A stretch of DNA of 64,000 nucleotides, taken from Celeribacter ethanolicus. Lineage in GTDB: Bacteria > Pseudomonadota > Alphaproteobacteria > Rhodobacterales > Rhodobacteraceae. The stretch spans positions 1 to 64,000 of the forward strand of contig NZ_LRUC01000004.1 of the NCBI RefSeq assembly GCF_001550095.1, in the 5' to 3' direction. Below the pieces are notes generated by a model. It was not told the origin of the DNA and made no database searches. It saw only the letters and a program-made list of their open reading frames with translations. The position numbers were made by a program, and so were the translations under genes. Below are positions 1 to 9,859 of the stretch, piece by piece. Every line of letters starts with the position of its first letter. Position 1 is the first letter of the stretch.

Positions 1-690
1 TACCCGTGTCAAAGACCGGTTCGATCTGCACCCCGAGCGTTTGATCGCAGACACAGCTTATGGATCAGGCCCAATGCTGGGTTGGCTGGTTGAGCGTGAG
101 ATTGCGCCGCATATTCCCGTCATCGACAAGGCGGGGCGCAGCGACGGCACTTGGTCACGCGCGGAGTTCGAATGGGACGCGGAGAATGATCAGTATATCT
201 GCCCCGAAGGTCACGAACTGAAGCAGTTCCGGCGAAACTACTCCGACCCGAACCGAGGTCCGACCGGCAAAGGCACAGCCCGCTATCGAGCTTTGAAGGA
301 GGTTTGCCAAACCTGTCCATCGAAACCAACTTGCTGCCCGAATGCAGAAGCCCGCAAAATCACCCGCGAAGAACACGAAGACGCCCGCCAAGTTGCCCGT
401 GATATCGCCAAAACCCACCAATACGATATCTCGATGAAGCTCCGAAAGAAGGTCGAGATGCTCTTCGCGCATCTCAAACGAATTCTTGGCCTGAACCGGC
501 TCAGGTTACGTGGACCCTGCGGCGCAAATGACGAATTCCTCCTCGCCGCAACCGCCCAAAACCTCCGTAAACTGGCCAAGATCTTTCCTGCGCCGCAGCA
601 ACCGCGAAAAGCCTGAAAAGAAAGGCGCTCACGCCCATTCGGGAACCGCAAATTCTGCGCTCGCAAACATCAGTTTTTCAACAGAATCGG
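1..690 (+). mobile_element. Right part of an IS1182-like insertion sequence, cut by the window edge
   Basis: The segment holds the 3' end of a DDE transposase gene followed by about 55 bases of non-coding sequence. At 671-690 lies a stretch beginning CAGTTTTTCAACAGAATCGG, which resembles the terminal inverted repeats of IS1182/IS5-type elements. The left end and target duplication are outside the window, so the exact boundary is inferred and cannot be proved here. Confidence 0.6.
2..616 (+). CDS. Transposase C-terminal part (IS1182-like DDE family), 5' end outside window
   Basis: The reading frame is open from base 2, so the start codon lies before the window. It encodes about 204 residues of a DDE transposase. 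Visible features are the D-T-A-Y-G block that carries a catalytic aspartate, a Cys-rich segment (CPEGH and a C-x2-C-x5-CC cluster near 100), and a C-terminal K-K-V-E-M-L-F-A-H-L-K block in which the glutamate is followed seven residues later by lysine, as in the DDE signature. This is the arrangement of IS1182-family enzymes. It would catalyse transposition of its own element. The visible part is intact; whether the whole gene is functional cannot be judged. Confidence 0.85.
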   Translation, partial: TRVKDRFDLHPERLIADTAYGSGPMLGWLVEREIAPHIPVIDKAGRSDGTWSRAEFEWDAENDQYICPEGHELKQFRRNYSDPNRGPTGKGTARYRALKEVCQTCPSKPTCCPNAEARKITREEHEDARQVARDIAKTHQYDISMKLRKKVEMLFAHLKRILGLNRLRLRGPCGANDEFLLAATAQNLRKLAKIFPAPQQPRKA

Positions 691-718
691 CGGTCAGCAG
701 AGTGCCGATTTGGGATTG

Positions 719-1021
719 CTAATCGTTTCGGCTGTCGAATGCCTCACTAAGGCTGCGGATATGAATGCCCAACTTCCGCGCTACTTCCAACGTGGCGGCG
801 ATGCCCTGCGTTGATAGATTGAGGTCGCACAAAGACGGAGCGATCAGTTCCGAATTCGCACTCATGGAGTAGAGCCAGACGGGCGGTGCATTTGGCTCTT
901 CTGGGTCGGTCGTGAAAATCTGATCCGTCGGAATGCCTTCTGCTTCGAGCCGCGCAATCGCGAGTTGCCGATCCTCCGCGTTTCGCACTCCAGAGATCAC
1001 GCCATAGCAGTTTGCGGACAT
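719..1021 (-). CDS. Small protein, weakly resolvase-like (possible relic)
   Basis: This is a 100-residue frame starting at ATG 1021 with an AAAGG-type ribosome site; a longer upstream extension would run into the tRNA and is rejected. The N-terminal Y-G-V-I-S-G segment, followed by a leucine/alanine-rich helix and an I-P-T-D-Q-I-F-T strand, resembles the N-terminal fold of serine recombinases. The C-terminal helix ending in I-R-S-L-S-E-A-F resembles their following segment. The conserved catalytic arginines and the DNA-binding domain are missing. It may be a decayed recombinase fragment beside the insertion sequence, or an unrelated small protein. Function is not assigned. Confidence 0.5.
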   Translation of the reverse strand: MSANCYGVISGVRNAEDRQLAIARLEAEGIPTDQIFTTDPEEPNAPPVWLYSMSANSELIAPSLCDLNLSTQGIAATLEVARKLGIHIRSLSEAFDSRND

Positions 1022-1120
1022 TGGAGGCCTTTCGGAAAGAGCTGAAAACAGTGTTTGTTTGTTTTGGACCTGCGGAACAGCTACTATATCTTGTGTCTCA
1101 GAATTTTCTTGACACTGAGA

Positions 1121-1162
1121 TGCACGTTTATGCTCCAAAAATGCACTCTTATGGTCCAATGA
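1121..1162. repeat. Two adjacent 21-bp imperfect direct repeats
   Basis: Bases 1121-1141 and 1142-1162 match at 16 of 21 positions, with the shared core TGCAC-n2-TTATG-n-TCCAA. They lie in an AT-rich spacer between the resolvase-like gene and tRNA-Ala, upstream of the former. One-helical-turn-multiple spacing suggests a protein binding site, but no regulator is identified. Confidence 0.5.
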
Positions 1163-1177
1163 CAACATTGGGGAAAT

Positions 1178-1253
<76 letters not shown>

Positions 1254-1313
1254 ACTTGCGTCGATGATTTGAACTTTTTGCACCGGGATGTCAAGCACCC
1301 CGGTACGCAAAGC

Positions 1314-1775
1314 TCAGGCCGGCAATTTGCCATTCTGCTCCACGAAAGCGACAATATCGCGGGCCGGACGCGCACCGGCGATGCGGGCCACTTCCTTGCC
1401 GCCCTGATAGAGGATCAGCGCCGGAATGCCGCGGATGCCGTTTTTCATCGAGACGGTCGGGTACTCCTCGGTGTTGATCTTGGCGAAGCGCGCCTTGCCT
1501 TTCAGCGCCTCGGCGGCCTTCGCGAACTCCGGCGCCATCATCCGGCACGGCCCACACCACGGCGCCCAGAAATCGACGAGCACCGGAAGATCGTCCTTTT
1601 TCGACAGCGCATTCAGCGTCTTCGGATCCAATTCCGACACTTTCCCTGCCATCAAAGGCTCGCCACAGGTGCCGCATTTCGGCCCGGCCGAAAGCTTTGC
1701 CACAGGTACACGGTTGACCTGACCACAAGTCGGACAGGCAAGCTTCACATCGGTCTTGTCAAGAATGGCGGCCAT
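1314..1775 (-). CDS. trxC: Thioredoxin 2 type, N-terminal zinc ribbon
   Basis: The 153-residue protein is a cytoplasmic disulfide reductase of the TrxC class. Residues 14-37 contain the two CxxC pairs (C-P-T-C and C-G-T-C) of the zinc ribbon that separates Trx2 from Trx1. The active-site W-C-G-P-C follows in the thioredoxin fold, and the cis-proline motif G-I-P-A-L is present. The start at 1775 is chosen because a strong AGGAGG lies eight bases upstream and the protein begins directly before the zinc ribbon; longer frames have no family support. It is divergent from a small conserved gene. Confidence 0.95.
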   Translation of the reverse strand: MAAILDKTDVKLACPTCGQVNRVPVAKLSAGPKCGTCGEPLMAGKVSELDPKTLNALSKKDDLPVLVDFWAPWCGPCRMMAPEFAKAAEALKGKARFAKINTEEYPTVSMKNGIRGIPALILYQGGKEVARIAGARPARDIVAFVEQNGKLPA

Positions 1776-1808
1776 GGCCTGCCTCCTTTTCATATTCAGG
1801 TTAAAGAA

Positions 1809-1837
1809 TATATGTACCCTGACGGAACCCGGTTCAA
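1809..1837 (-). promoter_or_regulatory. Candidate promoter of the thioredoxin gene
   Basis: On the minus strand TTGAAC (1832-1837) is separated by 17 bases from CATATA (1809-1814), some 34 bases before the start codon. The CTTGAA form of the -35 box is also compatible with heat-shock sigma factor use. It is a pattern match only. Confidence 0.35.
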
Positions 1838-1846
1838 GAGGCCAAA

Positions 1847-2029
1847 ATGACACCTTTCCGAGACATCGCCCCCGCCGAGCAGGCCCGCCTGCGCGAAGCC
1901 TACGCCGAAGAGATGGCACGGCAAACCAATACCTGTTCGATGGATGAGAAAATCGCGCGGTTCAACGCATGGCTTGAGCCGCAGGGCATCTCGTTTTCCG
2001 AAGACGACATGCGGCCCAAGAGCCGCTGA
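1847..2029 (+). CDS. Conserved small protein, unknown function
   Basis: A 60-residue, charged, soluble protein with no signal peptide or membrane segment. It starts at ATG 1847 with AGAGG upstream and ends immediately before the convergent gcvP stop. The sequence is predicted largely helical (P-A-E-Q-A-R-L-R-E-A-Y-A-E-E-M followed by a second helix with F-N-A-W-L). Codon use and GC pattern match neighbouring genes, so it is taken as real. I do not recognise a characterised family. Confidence 0.7.
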   Translation: MTPFRDIAPAEQARLREAYAEEMARQTNTCSMDEKIARFNAWLEPQGISFSEDDMRPKSR

Positions 2030-4876
2030 TCATTCCGCCGCTTCGATATAGCTTTCGGGCGGCGGGCAGAGGCAGATCAGGTTGCGGTCGCCATAGGCGT
2101 TATCGACTCGCCCGACCGGCGGCCAGTATTTGTCGACACGGAACGCGCCCGGCGGGAAACAGCCCTGTTCGCGCGGATAGGGACGATCCCAGTCGGCGAC
2201 CAGATCGTTCACCGTATGCGGCGCGTGTTTCAACGGGTTGTTGTCCTGCGGCAGCTCTCCCGCCTCGATCTGCGCGATCTCGTGACGGATCGACAACATC
2301 GCCTCGCAGAACCGATCCAACTCGGCTTTCGTCTCGCTTTCCGTCGGCTCAATCATCAGGGTGCCCGGCACCGGGAAAGACATGGTCGGCGCGTGGAACC
2401 CGCTGTCGATCAGGCGCTTGGCAATGTCATCGACAGTCACATCCGTGGTCTTCTCAAACCCGCGTGGATCGACGATGCACTCATGCGCCACACGCCCCTG
2501 TTTGCCCTTGTAGAGCACAGGGAATGCCGCATCGAGCCGCGCAGCGATATAGTTGGCGTTGAGGATCGCCACTTTCGTCGCCTGCGTGATCCCCTGCCCG
2601 CCCATGAGCATGCAATAGGCCCAAGAGATCGGCAGGATGGACGCAGAGCCGAAATTCGCCCCCGACACCGGCCCCATATCGCCCGAGCCGTCCGGCGCAC
2701 CGGGCAGGAAACGGGCAAGGTGTGCCTTGACGCCGATCGGCCCCATACCGGGACCACCGCCGCCATGCGGAATGCAGAAGGTTTTGTGCAGGTTGAGGTG
2801 CGACACGTCCGAGCCGATCTCGCCGGGTTTGGCGAGCCCCACCAAGGCGTTGAGGTTCGCGCCATCGAGATAAACCTGACCACCATATTCATGCGTGATC
2901 CGGCAGACCTCTTTCACCGTTTCCTCGAACACACCATGCGTCGAGGGATAGGTGATCATGCAAGCGGCAAGCTTGTCCCCCGCCGCTTCGGCCTTGGCCC
3001 GGAAATCATCGAGATCAATGTCGCCATTCTCCGCGGTTTTCACCACAACAACCTTGAGGCCCACCATCTGCGCGGAGGCCGGGTTGGTGCCATGGGCGGA
3101 CATCGGAATGAGGCAGATATTGCGCCCGCCCTGCCCGTTCGCGCGATGGTAAGCCTGAATGGTCAAAAGGCCCGCATATTCCCCCTGCGCGCCGGAGTTC
3201 GGCTGCATCGACATGGCGTCATAACCGGTGATCTCGCAGAGCTTCGCGGAGAGATCGTCGATCATATAGCGATAGCCCTCGGACTGGTCCTCCGGCGCGT
3301 AGGGGTGGATCGCGTTGAACTCCGGCCATGTGATCGGCATCATCTCAACGGCGGCGTTCAGCTTCATCGTGCAGGACCCCAGCGGGATCATCGCGCGGTC
3401 GAGCGCCAGATCGCGATCGGCAAGGCGGCGCATATAGCGCATCATCTCGCCCTCGGCCCGGTTCATGCCGAAAATCGGATGTTCGAGATAGGCGGTTTTG
3501 CGGAGAAGCGCCTCCGGAAAACCAAGCCCCGGAAAGCCTTTCGGCACCTTCGCCTCATGCCCGAAGGCGCGCCAGACTTTCGCGATCACCTCGTCATCGG
3601 CCATCTCATCCATGGCGATGGCGATGCGATCCTTGCCCACCTTGCGCAGGTTCAGGCCTTCGGCCACGGCAGAGCGCAGGATGACGCCCTGCATCGCGCC
3701 GACCTCGACCGTGATCGTGTCATAGAAGGCCTCGGGTGCAACTTTGAAGCCCTCGGCCTTAAGCCCCTCGGCGAGTTTCACGGCTTTCGCATGGATCTGT
3801 TCGCCAATGGCGCGCAAGCCCTGCGGGCCGTGGAAGACCGCATAAAACGACGCCATGACGGCCAGCAAGGCCTGCGCTGTGCAGACGTTGGACGTGGCCT
3901 TTTCGCGGCGGATATGTTGTTCGCGGGTTTGAAGCGACAGGCGGTAAGCGCGGTTGCCGCTGGCATCCACAGACACACCAACGATGCGCCCGGGCATCGA
4001 CCGTTTCATCTCGTCTTTGCAGGACATAAAGGCGGCATGCGGCCCGCCAAAGCCCATCGGCACACCAAAGCGCTGCGCCGAGCCGACGGCAATATCGGCC
4101 CCCATCGCGCCCGGTTCTTTGAGCATGGTCAGCGCCATCAGATCGGTCGCCATGACCGCCACGGCTTTGACCTCATGCAGCGCGGCAATCTGGGCGGTGA
4201 AATCCTGCACATCGCCGTAGGTGCCGGGATATTGGAAGATCGCGCCGAAGACATCTGCGGGCACCAAAGCGCGAGGGCTCCCGATGATCAGCTCGATCCC
4301 CAGAGGGGCGGCGCGGGTTTTCATCACCTCGATGTTCTGCGGGTGACAGTTTTCGTCGATGAAAAACGCCTTGGCCTTCGATTTCGCAACACGCTGCGCC
4401 ATGGTCATCGCCTCGGCGCAGGCGGTGGCTTCGTCCAGGAGAGACGCATTGGCGACCGGCAGGCCGGTGAGGTCGCTGACCATGGTCTGGAAGTTCAGCA
4501 AAGCCTCCAACCGCCCCTGGGCGATCTCCGGCTGGTAGGGCGTGTAGGCCGTGTACCAGGCCGGATTTTCCAAGATATTGCGCTGGATCGCGGGGGGCGT
4601 GGCCGTCCCGTAAAACCCCTGCCCGATCAGCGAGGTCATCACGAGGTTCTTCTTGGCCACCTTGCGGATATGGCCCAAGACCTCATGCTCGGTCATCGGC
4701 GCCCAGTCGAGCGGGCTCATCTGGCGGATCGCCATCGGCACGGTTTCGTCGATCAATGCATCGAGCGAGCGCGCACCGATCACCTTCAGCATCTCTTCCA
4801 TCTCCTCAGGAGAGGGGCCGATGTGACGGCGGTTGGCGAAATCATAGGGGTTATAGGTCGACGGGGTATAGGCCAC
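2030..4876 (-). CDS. gcvP: Glycine dehydrogenase (decarboxylating), P-protein
   Basis: The 948-residue single-chain P-protein decarboxylates glycine with pyridoxal phosphate and passes the aminomethyl group to lipoylated H-protein. Both halves of the homodimer-like P-protein are fused, as usual for Proteobacteria. The PLP lysine is visible as Lys698 in the motif H-L-N-L-H-K-T-F, followed by the glycine-rich H-G-G-G-G-P-G. It is last in gcvT-gcvH-gcvP, 12 bases after gcvH, and is expected to be under the same glycine riboswitch. Length is normal. Confidence 0.98.
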   Translation of the reverse strand: MAYTPSTYNPYDFANRRHIGPSPEEMEEMLKVIGARSLDALIDETVPMAIRQMSPLDWAPMTEHEVLGHIRKVAKKNLVMTSLIGQGFYGTATPPAIQRNILENPAWYTAYTPYQPEIAQGRLEALLNFQTMVSDLTGLPVANASLLDEATACAEAMTMAQRVAKSKAKAFFIDENCHPQNIEVMKTRAAPLGIELIIGSPRALVPADVFGAIFQYPGTYGDVQDFTAQIAALHEVKAVAVMATDLMALTMLKEPGAMGADIAVGSAQRFGVPMGFGGPHAAFMSCKDEMKRSMPGRIVGVSVDASGNRAYRLSLQTREQHIRREKATSNVCTAQALLAVMASFYAVFHGPQGLRAIGEQIHAKAVKLAEGLKAEGFKVAPEAFYDTITVEVGAMQGVILRSAVAEGLNLRKVGKDRIAIAMDEMADDEVIAKVWRAFGHEAKVPKGFPGLGFPEALLRKTAYLEHPIFGMNRAEGEMMRYMRRLADRDLALDRAMIPLGSCTMKLNAAVEMMPITWPEFNAIHPYAPEDQSEGYRYMIDDLSAKLCEITGYDAMSMQPNSGAQGEYAGLLTIQAYHRANGQGGRNICLIPMSAHGTNPASAQMVGLKVVVVKTAENGDIDLDDFRAKAEAAGDKLAACMITYPSTHGVFEETVKEVCRITHEYGGQVYLDGANLNALVGLAKPGEIGSDVSHLNLHKTFCIPHGGGGPGMGPIGVKAHLARFLPGAPDGSGDMGPVSGANFGSASILPISWAYCMLMGGQGITQATKVAILNANYIAARLDAAFPVLYKGKQGRVAHECIVDPRGFEKTTDVTVDDIAKRLIDSGFHAPTMSFPVPGTLMIEPTESETKAELDRFCEAMLSIRHEIAQIEAGELPQDNNPLKHAPHTVNDLVADWDRPYPREQGCFPPGAFRVDKYWPPVGRVDNAYGDRNLICLCPPPESYIEAAE

Positions 4877-4888
4877 GATCTGCGTTCC

Positions 4889-5260
4889 TCAGCCGATAAA
4901 GTCTTTGTATTCCGCTTCCGACATAAAGTCGTCGAGCGCGGACATGTCCTCGATCTTCATCTTGAAGAACCACGCATCGCCCATCGGGTCTTCGCCCACC
5001 TTGCCCGGATCGTCCGCGAGCGGCGAATTCACTTCGACGATCTCGCCATCCAGCGGCGCCAGGATGTCGGAGGCAGCTTTCACGCTTTCGATCACCACAA
5101 CCTCGTCGTCCTTCGACACGGTAGTGCCTTCCTCCGGCAGTTCGACGAACACCACGTCGCCCAGTTGCTCGGCGGCGTGTTCCGTAATGCCGACGACGAC
5201 CAGATCGTCCTCGACGCGGAGCCATTCGTGTTCTTCGGTGAATTTGATATCAGCGGCCAT
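4889..5260 (-). CDS. gcvH: Glycine cleavage system H protein
   Basis: The 123-residue lipoyl carrier shuttles the aminomethyl intermediate between P-, T- and L-proteins. The lipoylation lysine is Lys61 in the E-S-V-K-A-A-S motif, and the N-terminal H-E-W-L and G-I-T-x-x-A segments are typical. It lies between gcvT and gcvP, with spacings of 19 and 12 bases, consistent with one transcript. Confidence 0.98.
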   Translation of the reverse strand: MAADIKFTEEHEWLRVEDDLVVVGITEHAAEQLGDVVFVELPEEGTTVSKDDEVVVIESVKAASDILAPLDGEIVEVNSPLADDPGKVGEDPMGDAWFFKMKIEDMSALDDFMSEAEYKDFIG

Positions 5261-5279
5261 AGTTTGGTCCCTATAGAGT

Positions 5280-6419
5280 TTAGCGTTTGTAAGTGGAGGT
5301 GCGGAACGGCATCGGCGCGACCGTCACGGGAAGACGTTTACCGCGCAGTTCCGCAAAGATTTCGGTGCCGTTTTCAGAAAGTGAGACGGGCAGATAACCC
5401 ATGGCGACGGGGCGTTCGACCGAGGGGCCGAAGCCGCCGGAAGTGATCTCGCCGATCTGGTCGGCACTCTCGGCGGTTGCATAAAGCGGCGTGCCTTCGC
5501 GCATCGGCGCGCGGCCCTGAGGCAAGAGGCCCACGCGTTTGCGCTCTGCCCCACCCAGCAACTCCGAGAGGATGCGCTCCGCCCCGGGAAAACCGCCTTC
5601 GCGCGCGCCACCGGAGCGGCGGACCTTCTGGATGGCCCAAGCGATATTGGCCTCGACCGGAGAGGTGGTGGTGTCGATGTCATGGCCGTAAAGGCAGAGC
5701 CCGGCTTCCAATCGCAGGCTGTCGCGCGCGCCAAGCCCGATGGGCTCGACCTCGTCCATCGCGACAAGTTTCTCTGCGACGTCAGACGCAAGCCCGGCGG
5801 GGATCGAGATTTCGAACCCGTCCTCGCCGGTATAGCCGGAGCGCGAAATCCACCATTCGACGGTATCGACGGTGATCCGCACCGAATCCATGAATTTCAA
5901 CTCCGCGACCAGCGGCACCAGACGCGCCAGCGCCACCTCGGCCATCGGGCCTTGCAGCGCCAAAAGCGCGCGGTCGGTGATCTCGGTCACATGGACATGA
6001 TCCGGCAGGCTGGCATTGAGATACGCGATGTCCTCTGCCTTGCAGGCCGCATTGACCACCAGAAACAACCCGTCCCCAGTGTTCGAAATCATCAGATCGT
6101 CGAGGATGCCGCCGGTCTCATTGGTGAAAATCCCATAGCGCTGCCGCGCCGGTTTCAGCCCCAAAACATCAACGGGCACAAGGCTTTCCAGCGCCAATGC
6201 CAGCGCCTCGAACCCTTCGGTCGAGGTGAGCATCACCTGCCCCATATGCGACACGTCGAACAGCCCGGCGGCCGCGCGCGTATGCAGATGCTCCTTCATC
6301 ACGCCCAGCGGGTATTGCACCGGCATCTCATAGCCCGCGAACGGCACCATCTTGGCGTCCTGCGCGAGGTGAAATTCATAAAGCGGCGTGCGGTTCAGAT
6401 CAGTCGTCAAATCGGTCAT
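5280..6419 (-). CDS. gcvT: Aminomethyltransferase, glycine cleavage T protein
   Basis: The 379-residue enzyme transfers the methylene group from H-protein to tetrahydrofolate and releases ammonia. The F-D-V-S-H-M-G-Q segment near residue 55-62 and the G-Y-T-G-E-D-G-F-E motif near 200 are hallmarks of the family. ATG 6419 is preferred to the 12-codon-longer start, because AAAGGGA lies eight bases upstream and the protein then aligns with the usual N-terminus. It is the first gene of the operon and follows the riboswitch. Confidence 0.97.
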   Translation of the reverse strand: MTDLTTDLNRTPLYEFHLAQDAKMVPFAGYEMPVQYPLGVMKEHLHTRAAAGLFDVSHMGQVMLTSTEGFEALALALESLVPVDVLGLKPARQRYGIFTNETGGILDDLMISNTGDGLFLVVNAACKAEDIAYLNASLPDHVHVTEITDRALLALQGPMAEVALARLVPLVAELKFMDSVRITVDTVEWWISRSGYTGEDGFEISIPAGLASDVAEKLVAMDEVEPIGLGARDSLRLEAGLCLYGHDIDTTTSPVEANIAWAIQKVRRSGGAREGGFPGAERILSELLGGAERKRVGLLPQGRAPMREGTPLYATAESADQIGEITSGGFGPSVERPVAMGYLPVSLSENGTEIFAELRGKRLPVTVAPMPFRTSTYKR

Positions 6420-6480
6420 AGCGTCCCTTTGCATCTCGCCGACGCAACTCGGCATCGTGACACAGGTGTCCCTGCGGATG

Positions 6481-6628
6481 CCCCCTCTGTCTTGGTGCCT
6501 GAGATCGTTATCCCTTCGGCGGAGGCAAAAACCCCTCTCTCCAGAGTGTTGACCGCGCGAAGGTCCGTTTACCTGAGAGTTTCCCGGGGCGGTTGCTCCT
6601 TCGGTAGGGGAGCCCCTTCTCCCAACGC
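6481..6628 (-). ncRNA. Tandem glycine riboswitch
   Basis: Reading the minus strand, two consecutive glycine aptamers are recognisable. The first (about 6554-6628) contains GGGAGAAGG, CCGAAGGAGCAA and AAACTCTCAGG. The second (about 6481-6553) contains CTCTGGAGAGAGG, CCGAAGGGATAA and ATCTCAGGCACC, ending in GACAGAGGGG. This is the classic gcv leader in which glycine switches on the cleavage operon. The expression platform lies between 6481 and the gcvT start at 6419; no clear terminator is seen there, so control could be translational. Confidence 0.95.
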
Positions 6629-6712
6629 ACGATTTTCGGCGACGTTATGCGAGGGCAGGATTCGGGGCAAGCCGGAAATATTTCCGATAGGAAACTTACG
6701 ACATTTCGACAG

Positions 6713-6746
6713 TAAAAAGCCGCCATGCGGGAATTCCCGAGGCGGC
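6713..6746 (-). terminator. Rho-independent terminator of gltX
   Basis: On the minus strand GCCGCC-TCGGG-AATT-CCCG-CAT-GGCGGC forms a strong stem followed by TTTTT. It starts 28 bases after the gltX stop and lies between gltX and the gcv riboswitch leader. A-tracts on the other side make it possibly bidirectional. Confidence 0.85.
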
Positions 6747-6773
6747 CTTTTGTGTATTTTTGAACAGACGCGC

Positions 6774-8096
6774 TTAGAGCATCGGCTTTTTCTGCAAAAG
6801 CGGAAGGACATTGGACATATCCGGACCATGCGCCATCCCGGTCACGGCCTTGCGCAGCGGCATGAACAGACCCTTACCCTTACGGCCCGTCGTTTCTTTC
6901 ACAGCCGTCGTCCACTCTTTCCAGCTCTCGGCTGTGTAGGGCGGTTCGGGCAACATGGCGAAAGCCTCGGCGATGAAGTCTTTATCCTCGTCATCCACCA
7001 GCGGCTCGGCGCCGTCGCGGAACAGCTCCCACCACCCGGCCATATCGGCTTTGACGGTGATGTTCTCACGCACGACGGTCCAGAACGGCTCTGCGATCTC
7101 GGCGGGTACGCCAAGGGCGGCCACATCTTCGGCAACCTCAGAGAAGGGCTTCGAATGGTTGATCTGCGAGGTCAGAGCAAAGAGATCCTGACTGTCGAAT
7201 TTCGTGGGCGCAGCACCGAATTGCGACAGATCGAATCCTTCGATCAGCTCGTCCATCGAGGTACGCAGTTCGACCGGCTGCGACGAGCCAAGCCGCGCCA
7301 TCAGCGACAAAAGCGCCATCGGCTCAACGCCTTGCGCCCGCAGGTCACGCAGGGACAAGGTGCCGAGACGTTTCGACAAGGCCTCGCCATGCGGGCCGGT
7401 CAGAAGCGAGTGGTGCGCAAAGGACGGCACGGTGCCGCCAAGTGCTTCGATGATCTGGATCTGCGTCGCCGTGTTGGTGACGTGGTCCGCGCCTCGCACG
7501 ATGTTGGTCACACCGAAGTCGATGTCATCGCAGACGGAGGCGAGCGTATAGAGGAACTGACCATCGGCACGGATCAGAACCGGATCGGAGACGGAGGCGG
7601 CGTCGATGGAGATCGGCCCCAGAATGCCGTCTTCCCAGTCGATCCGTTGCTGATCGAGCTTGAAGCGCCACACACCATTGCCGCGCTCGGCGCGCAGCTT
7701 GTCTTTCTCTTCGTCCGTGAGCGCCAAAGCGGCCCGGTCATAAACCGGCGGCTTGCCCATATTGAGCTGTTTCTTGCGCTTCAGGTCCAGTTCGGTCGGC
7801 GTCTCGAACGCCTCGTAGAACCGGCCCTTGTCACGCAGCTCCTGCGCCGCTTCCTCGTAACGGTCCAGACGCTCGGACTGCTTCTCAAACCGATCCCAGG
7901 TAAAGCCCAGCCATTCGAGATCTTCGAGCACGCCATCGGCATATTCCTGCGTCGAGCGCACCTGATCCGTATCGTCGAGACGCAGGATGAACTGCCCGCC
8001 CGCTTTCCGCGTCAGCAGATAGTTGAACAGCGCCGAGCGCAGGTTGCCGATATGGATAAAGCCCGTGGGAGAGGGCGCGAAACGTGTGACGATCAT
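6774..8096 (-). CDS. gltX: Glutamate-tRNA ligase, zinc-less paralogue type
   Basis: The 440-residue class I synthetase charges tRNA-Glu (and possibly tRNA-Gln) with glutamate. The HIGH motif appears as H15-I-G-N and the KMSKS motif as A-L-S-K-R (Lys242). The zinc-binding cysteines found around residues 98-127 of the E. coli enzyme are absent; the segment reads G-R-F-Y-E-A-F-E. This zinc-less form is common for one of two GltX copies in Alphaproteobacteria, so a second gltX elsewhere is likely. Length is slightly below the usual 465-480. Confidence 0.93.
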   Translation of the reverse strand: MIVTRFAPSPTGFIHIGNLRSALFNYLLTRKAGGQFILRLDDTDQVRSTQEYADGVLEDLEWLGFTWDRFEKQSERLDRYEEAAQELRDKGRFYEAFETPTELDLKRKKQLNMGKPPVYDRAALALTDEEKDKLRAERGNGVWRFKLDQQRIDWEDGILGPISIDAASVSDPVLIRADGQFLYTLASVCDDIDFGVTNIVRGADHVTNTATQIQIIEALGGTVPSFAHHSLLTGPHGEALSKRLGTLSLRDLRAQGVEPMALLSLMARLGSSQPVELRTSMDELIEGFDLSQFGAAPTKFDSQDLFALTSQINHSKPFSEVAEDVAALGVPAEIAEPFWTVVRENITVKADMAGWWELFRDGAEPLVDDEDKDFIAEAFAMLPEPPYTAESWKEWTTAVKETTGRKGKGLFMPLRKAVTGMAHGPDMSNVLPLLQKKPML

Positions 8097-8186
8097 TTTC
8101 TGTCTCCTGTTGCGCTCCCTCTTTCATATCACGCCTCAAGAGTCCATATCGGGTGCAGTCTGACACAGGAAATCACGGAAATTCGA

Positions 8187-8618
8187 ATGGGAACCGCCGC
8201 CATGACATCACCGCTTCTCGAGGCCTGCGCCCCCGATCTCGATGTGATCGAGGACATCGCGCGGACGACCATGTCCGATCTGCCCCCGGCATTCAAAGTG
8301 CTTGCCTCGAACGTGGCGCTGACCGTGATGGATTTCGCGCCCGAAGATTTGCTGGCCGAGATCGGCATCGAGGACCCGTTCGAGTTGACCGGGCTTTATA
8401 CCGGCATTCCGATGACCGAGAAATCCACGATGGATCAGCCGATGTCCCCCGACACGATCTGGCTGTTCCGTCGTCCGATCCTCGATGAATGGTGCGCGCG
8501 GGGCAATGTGACCCTGGCGCAGATGGTGGCCCATGTCACCGTGCATGAGCTGGCGCATCACTTCGGCTGGTCGGACGAGGACATCGCCACGATTGATAAA
8601 TGGTGGGAATACGACTGA
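8187..8618 (+). CDS. Zincin-like metallopeptidase family protein
   Basis: The 143-residue protein carries H120-E-L-A-H124, the HExxH zinc motif, followed by H-F-G-W-S-D-E-D. The F-x-V-x-x-L-x-x-N-V start and the G-L-Y-x-G-I-P-M motif match the small 'possibl zinc metallopeptidase' family (PF06262-like) of unknown substrate. No signal peptide is present, so it is cytoplasmic. ATG 8187 is used; ATG 8202 is an in-frame alternative. It is transcribed divergently from gltX and upstream of an exported hydrolase, with 104 bases between. Confidence 0.85.
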   Translation: MGTAAMTSPLLEACAPDLDVIEDIARTTMSDLPPAFKVLASNVALTVMDFAPEDLLAEIGIEDPFELTGLYTGIPMTEKSTMDQPMSPDTIWLFRRPILDEWCARGNVTLAQMVAHVTVHELAHHFGWSDEDIATIDKWWEYD

Positions 8619-8722
8619 CAGGCACCACCTGACGCAAATGTCATTCGCCACCCGGCTCTCTGTGCTATCCTCTTGGGAAATCAATTCCGAAACCGGCCAT
8701 TTCAACCCCGGAGGACGCATCC

Positions 8723-9664
8723 ATGAAGACTTCTCACCCGACCAGCCCTCATCTGTCCCGCCGCCACCTTTTGCTGGGTGCCGCCAGCCTGCCCATGGCC
8801 ACGGCCCTGCCCTTTGCCGCCCGTGCCGAAGCGCCGATGATGGGCGCGGGCATGGCCCCTTACCGCCGTTTCAAACTCGGGGCGTTCGAGGTCACGACGC
8901 TCCTGGCGGGCACCCGCACCGTACCCGATCCGCATACGATCTTTGGCCTCAACGCCACAGACGAGGAATTTGCCGCCGCCTCCGAGGCTAATTTCATCCC
9001 GCCCGAGGCCGCGCAATTCTTTTTCACGCCGACACTCGTGAACACCGGTTCCGAACTGATCCTGTTCGATACCGGGCTTGCGCCGGATGGCATCGTCACG
9101 GCGTTGGCCGCCGCCGGGTACACGCCCGATCAGGTCGACCGCGTGGTCATCACCCATATGCATGGCGACCACATCGGCGGGATTTATGCCGAGGCCCCGG
9201 TCTTCGCCAATGCCGCCTATTCCACAGGCTCCGTGGAAATGGATTACTGGGATATGTCCGGCAATGACGGCTTCGAGGCCAAGATCCGCCCGCTTCAGGA
9301 CCAGTTCGACCTGCTCGAAGAGGGCTCCGAAGTTGTCTCCGGCATCACCGCCATGGAGGCCTTCGGCCATACCCCCGGCCATCTGGCGTTTCATCTCGAA
9401 AGCGAAGGCAAACGCCTGATCCTCGGCGCAGATTTCGCCAATCATTACGTCTATTCGCTCGCCCATCCCGACTGGGAGGTGCTCTATGACGTCGACAAAC
9501 CCACCGCAGCCCAGACCCGGCGCAAGCTGCTCGACATGATGGCCGCCGACCGCGTCCCCTTCATCGGCTATCACATGCCCTTCCCCGCTCTGGGCTATGT
9601 GCGCGCGCAAGACAGCGTTTTCGAATATGTCCCCGCCAGCTATCAAACCATGATCGAGAGCTGA
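8723..9664 (+). CDS. Metallo-beta-lactamase-fold hydrolase with Tat signal
   Basis: The 313-residue protein begins with a twin-arginine leader (S-R-R-H-L-L-L-G, then a hydrophobic stretch ending A-R-A near residue 35), so it is predicted to fold in the cytoplasm and be exported by Tat. The zinc site H145-M-H-G-D149-H150 is complete, and G-H-T-P-G-H and a later G-A-D-F motif provide further metal ligands. Such proteins include lactonases, glyoxalase II-like and phosphodiesterase enzymes; the substrate is not evident. The start has GGAGGA upstream. It appears monocistronic. Confidence 0.9.
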   Translation: MKTSHPTSPHLSRRHLLLGAASLPMATALPFAARAEAPMMGAGMAPYRRFKLGAFEVTTLLAGTRTVPDPHTIFGLNATDEEFAAASEANFIPPEAAQFFFTPTLVNTGSELILFDTGLAPDGIVTALAAAGYTPDQVDRVVITHMHGDHIGGIYAEAPVFANAAYSTGSVEMDYWDMSGNDGFEAKIRPLQDQFDLLEEGSEVVSGITAMEAFGHTPGHLAFHLESEGKRLILGADFANHYVYSLAHPDWEVLYDVDKPTAAQTRRKLLDMMAADRVPFIGYHMPFPALGYVRAQDSVFEYVPASYQTMIES

Positions 9665-9749
9665 TCAAAGCCTGAGCGTTCGGGCCCGGTGTTGCGCAAA
9701 AACCAGACGCCGGACCTGAACCATCTGCGTTCCATCGGGGCTGTTAACG

Positions 9750-9762
9750 CTACCCGGGGTAG
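9750..9762. promoter_or_regulatory. Short perfect palindrome upstream of pfkB
   Basis: CTACCC-G-GGGTAG forms a perfect inverted repeat about 98 bases before the pfkB start, in a 195-base spacer that otherwise shows only a second weak dyad (GCATG...CATGC near 9777-9790). It could be an operator half; no regulator gene is adjacent. Confidence 0.3.
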
Positions 9763-9859
9763 GCTAGGGTCGCGAAGCATGTGAATCATGCCTCTGACAC
9801 AAACCTCCTGTAGGGGCCTCGGGAACAGGCTGCGGCAGATAGAATACGGTTGGCGAAAA

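Noticed and set aside
2216-5446. 1076-codon open frame opposite gcvP/gcvH
   Set aside because: It runs antisense to three certain enzyme genes and is rich in Arg/His/Gly from complementary high-GC codons, with no domain.
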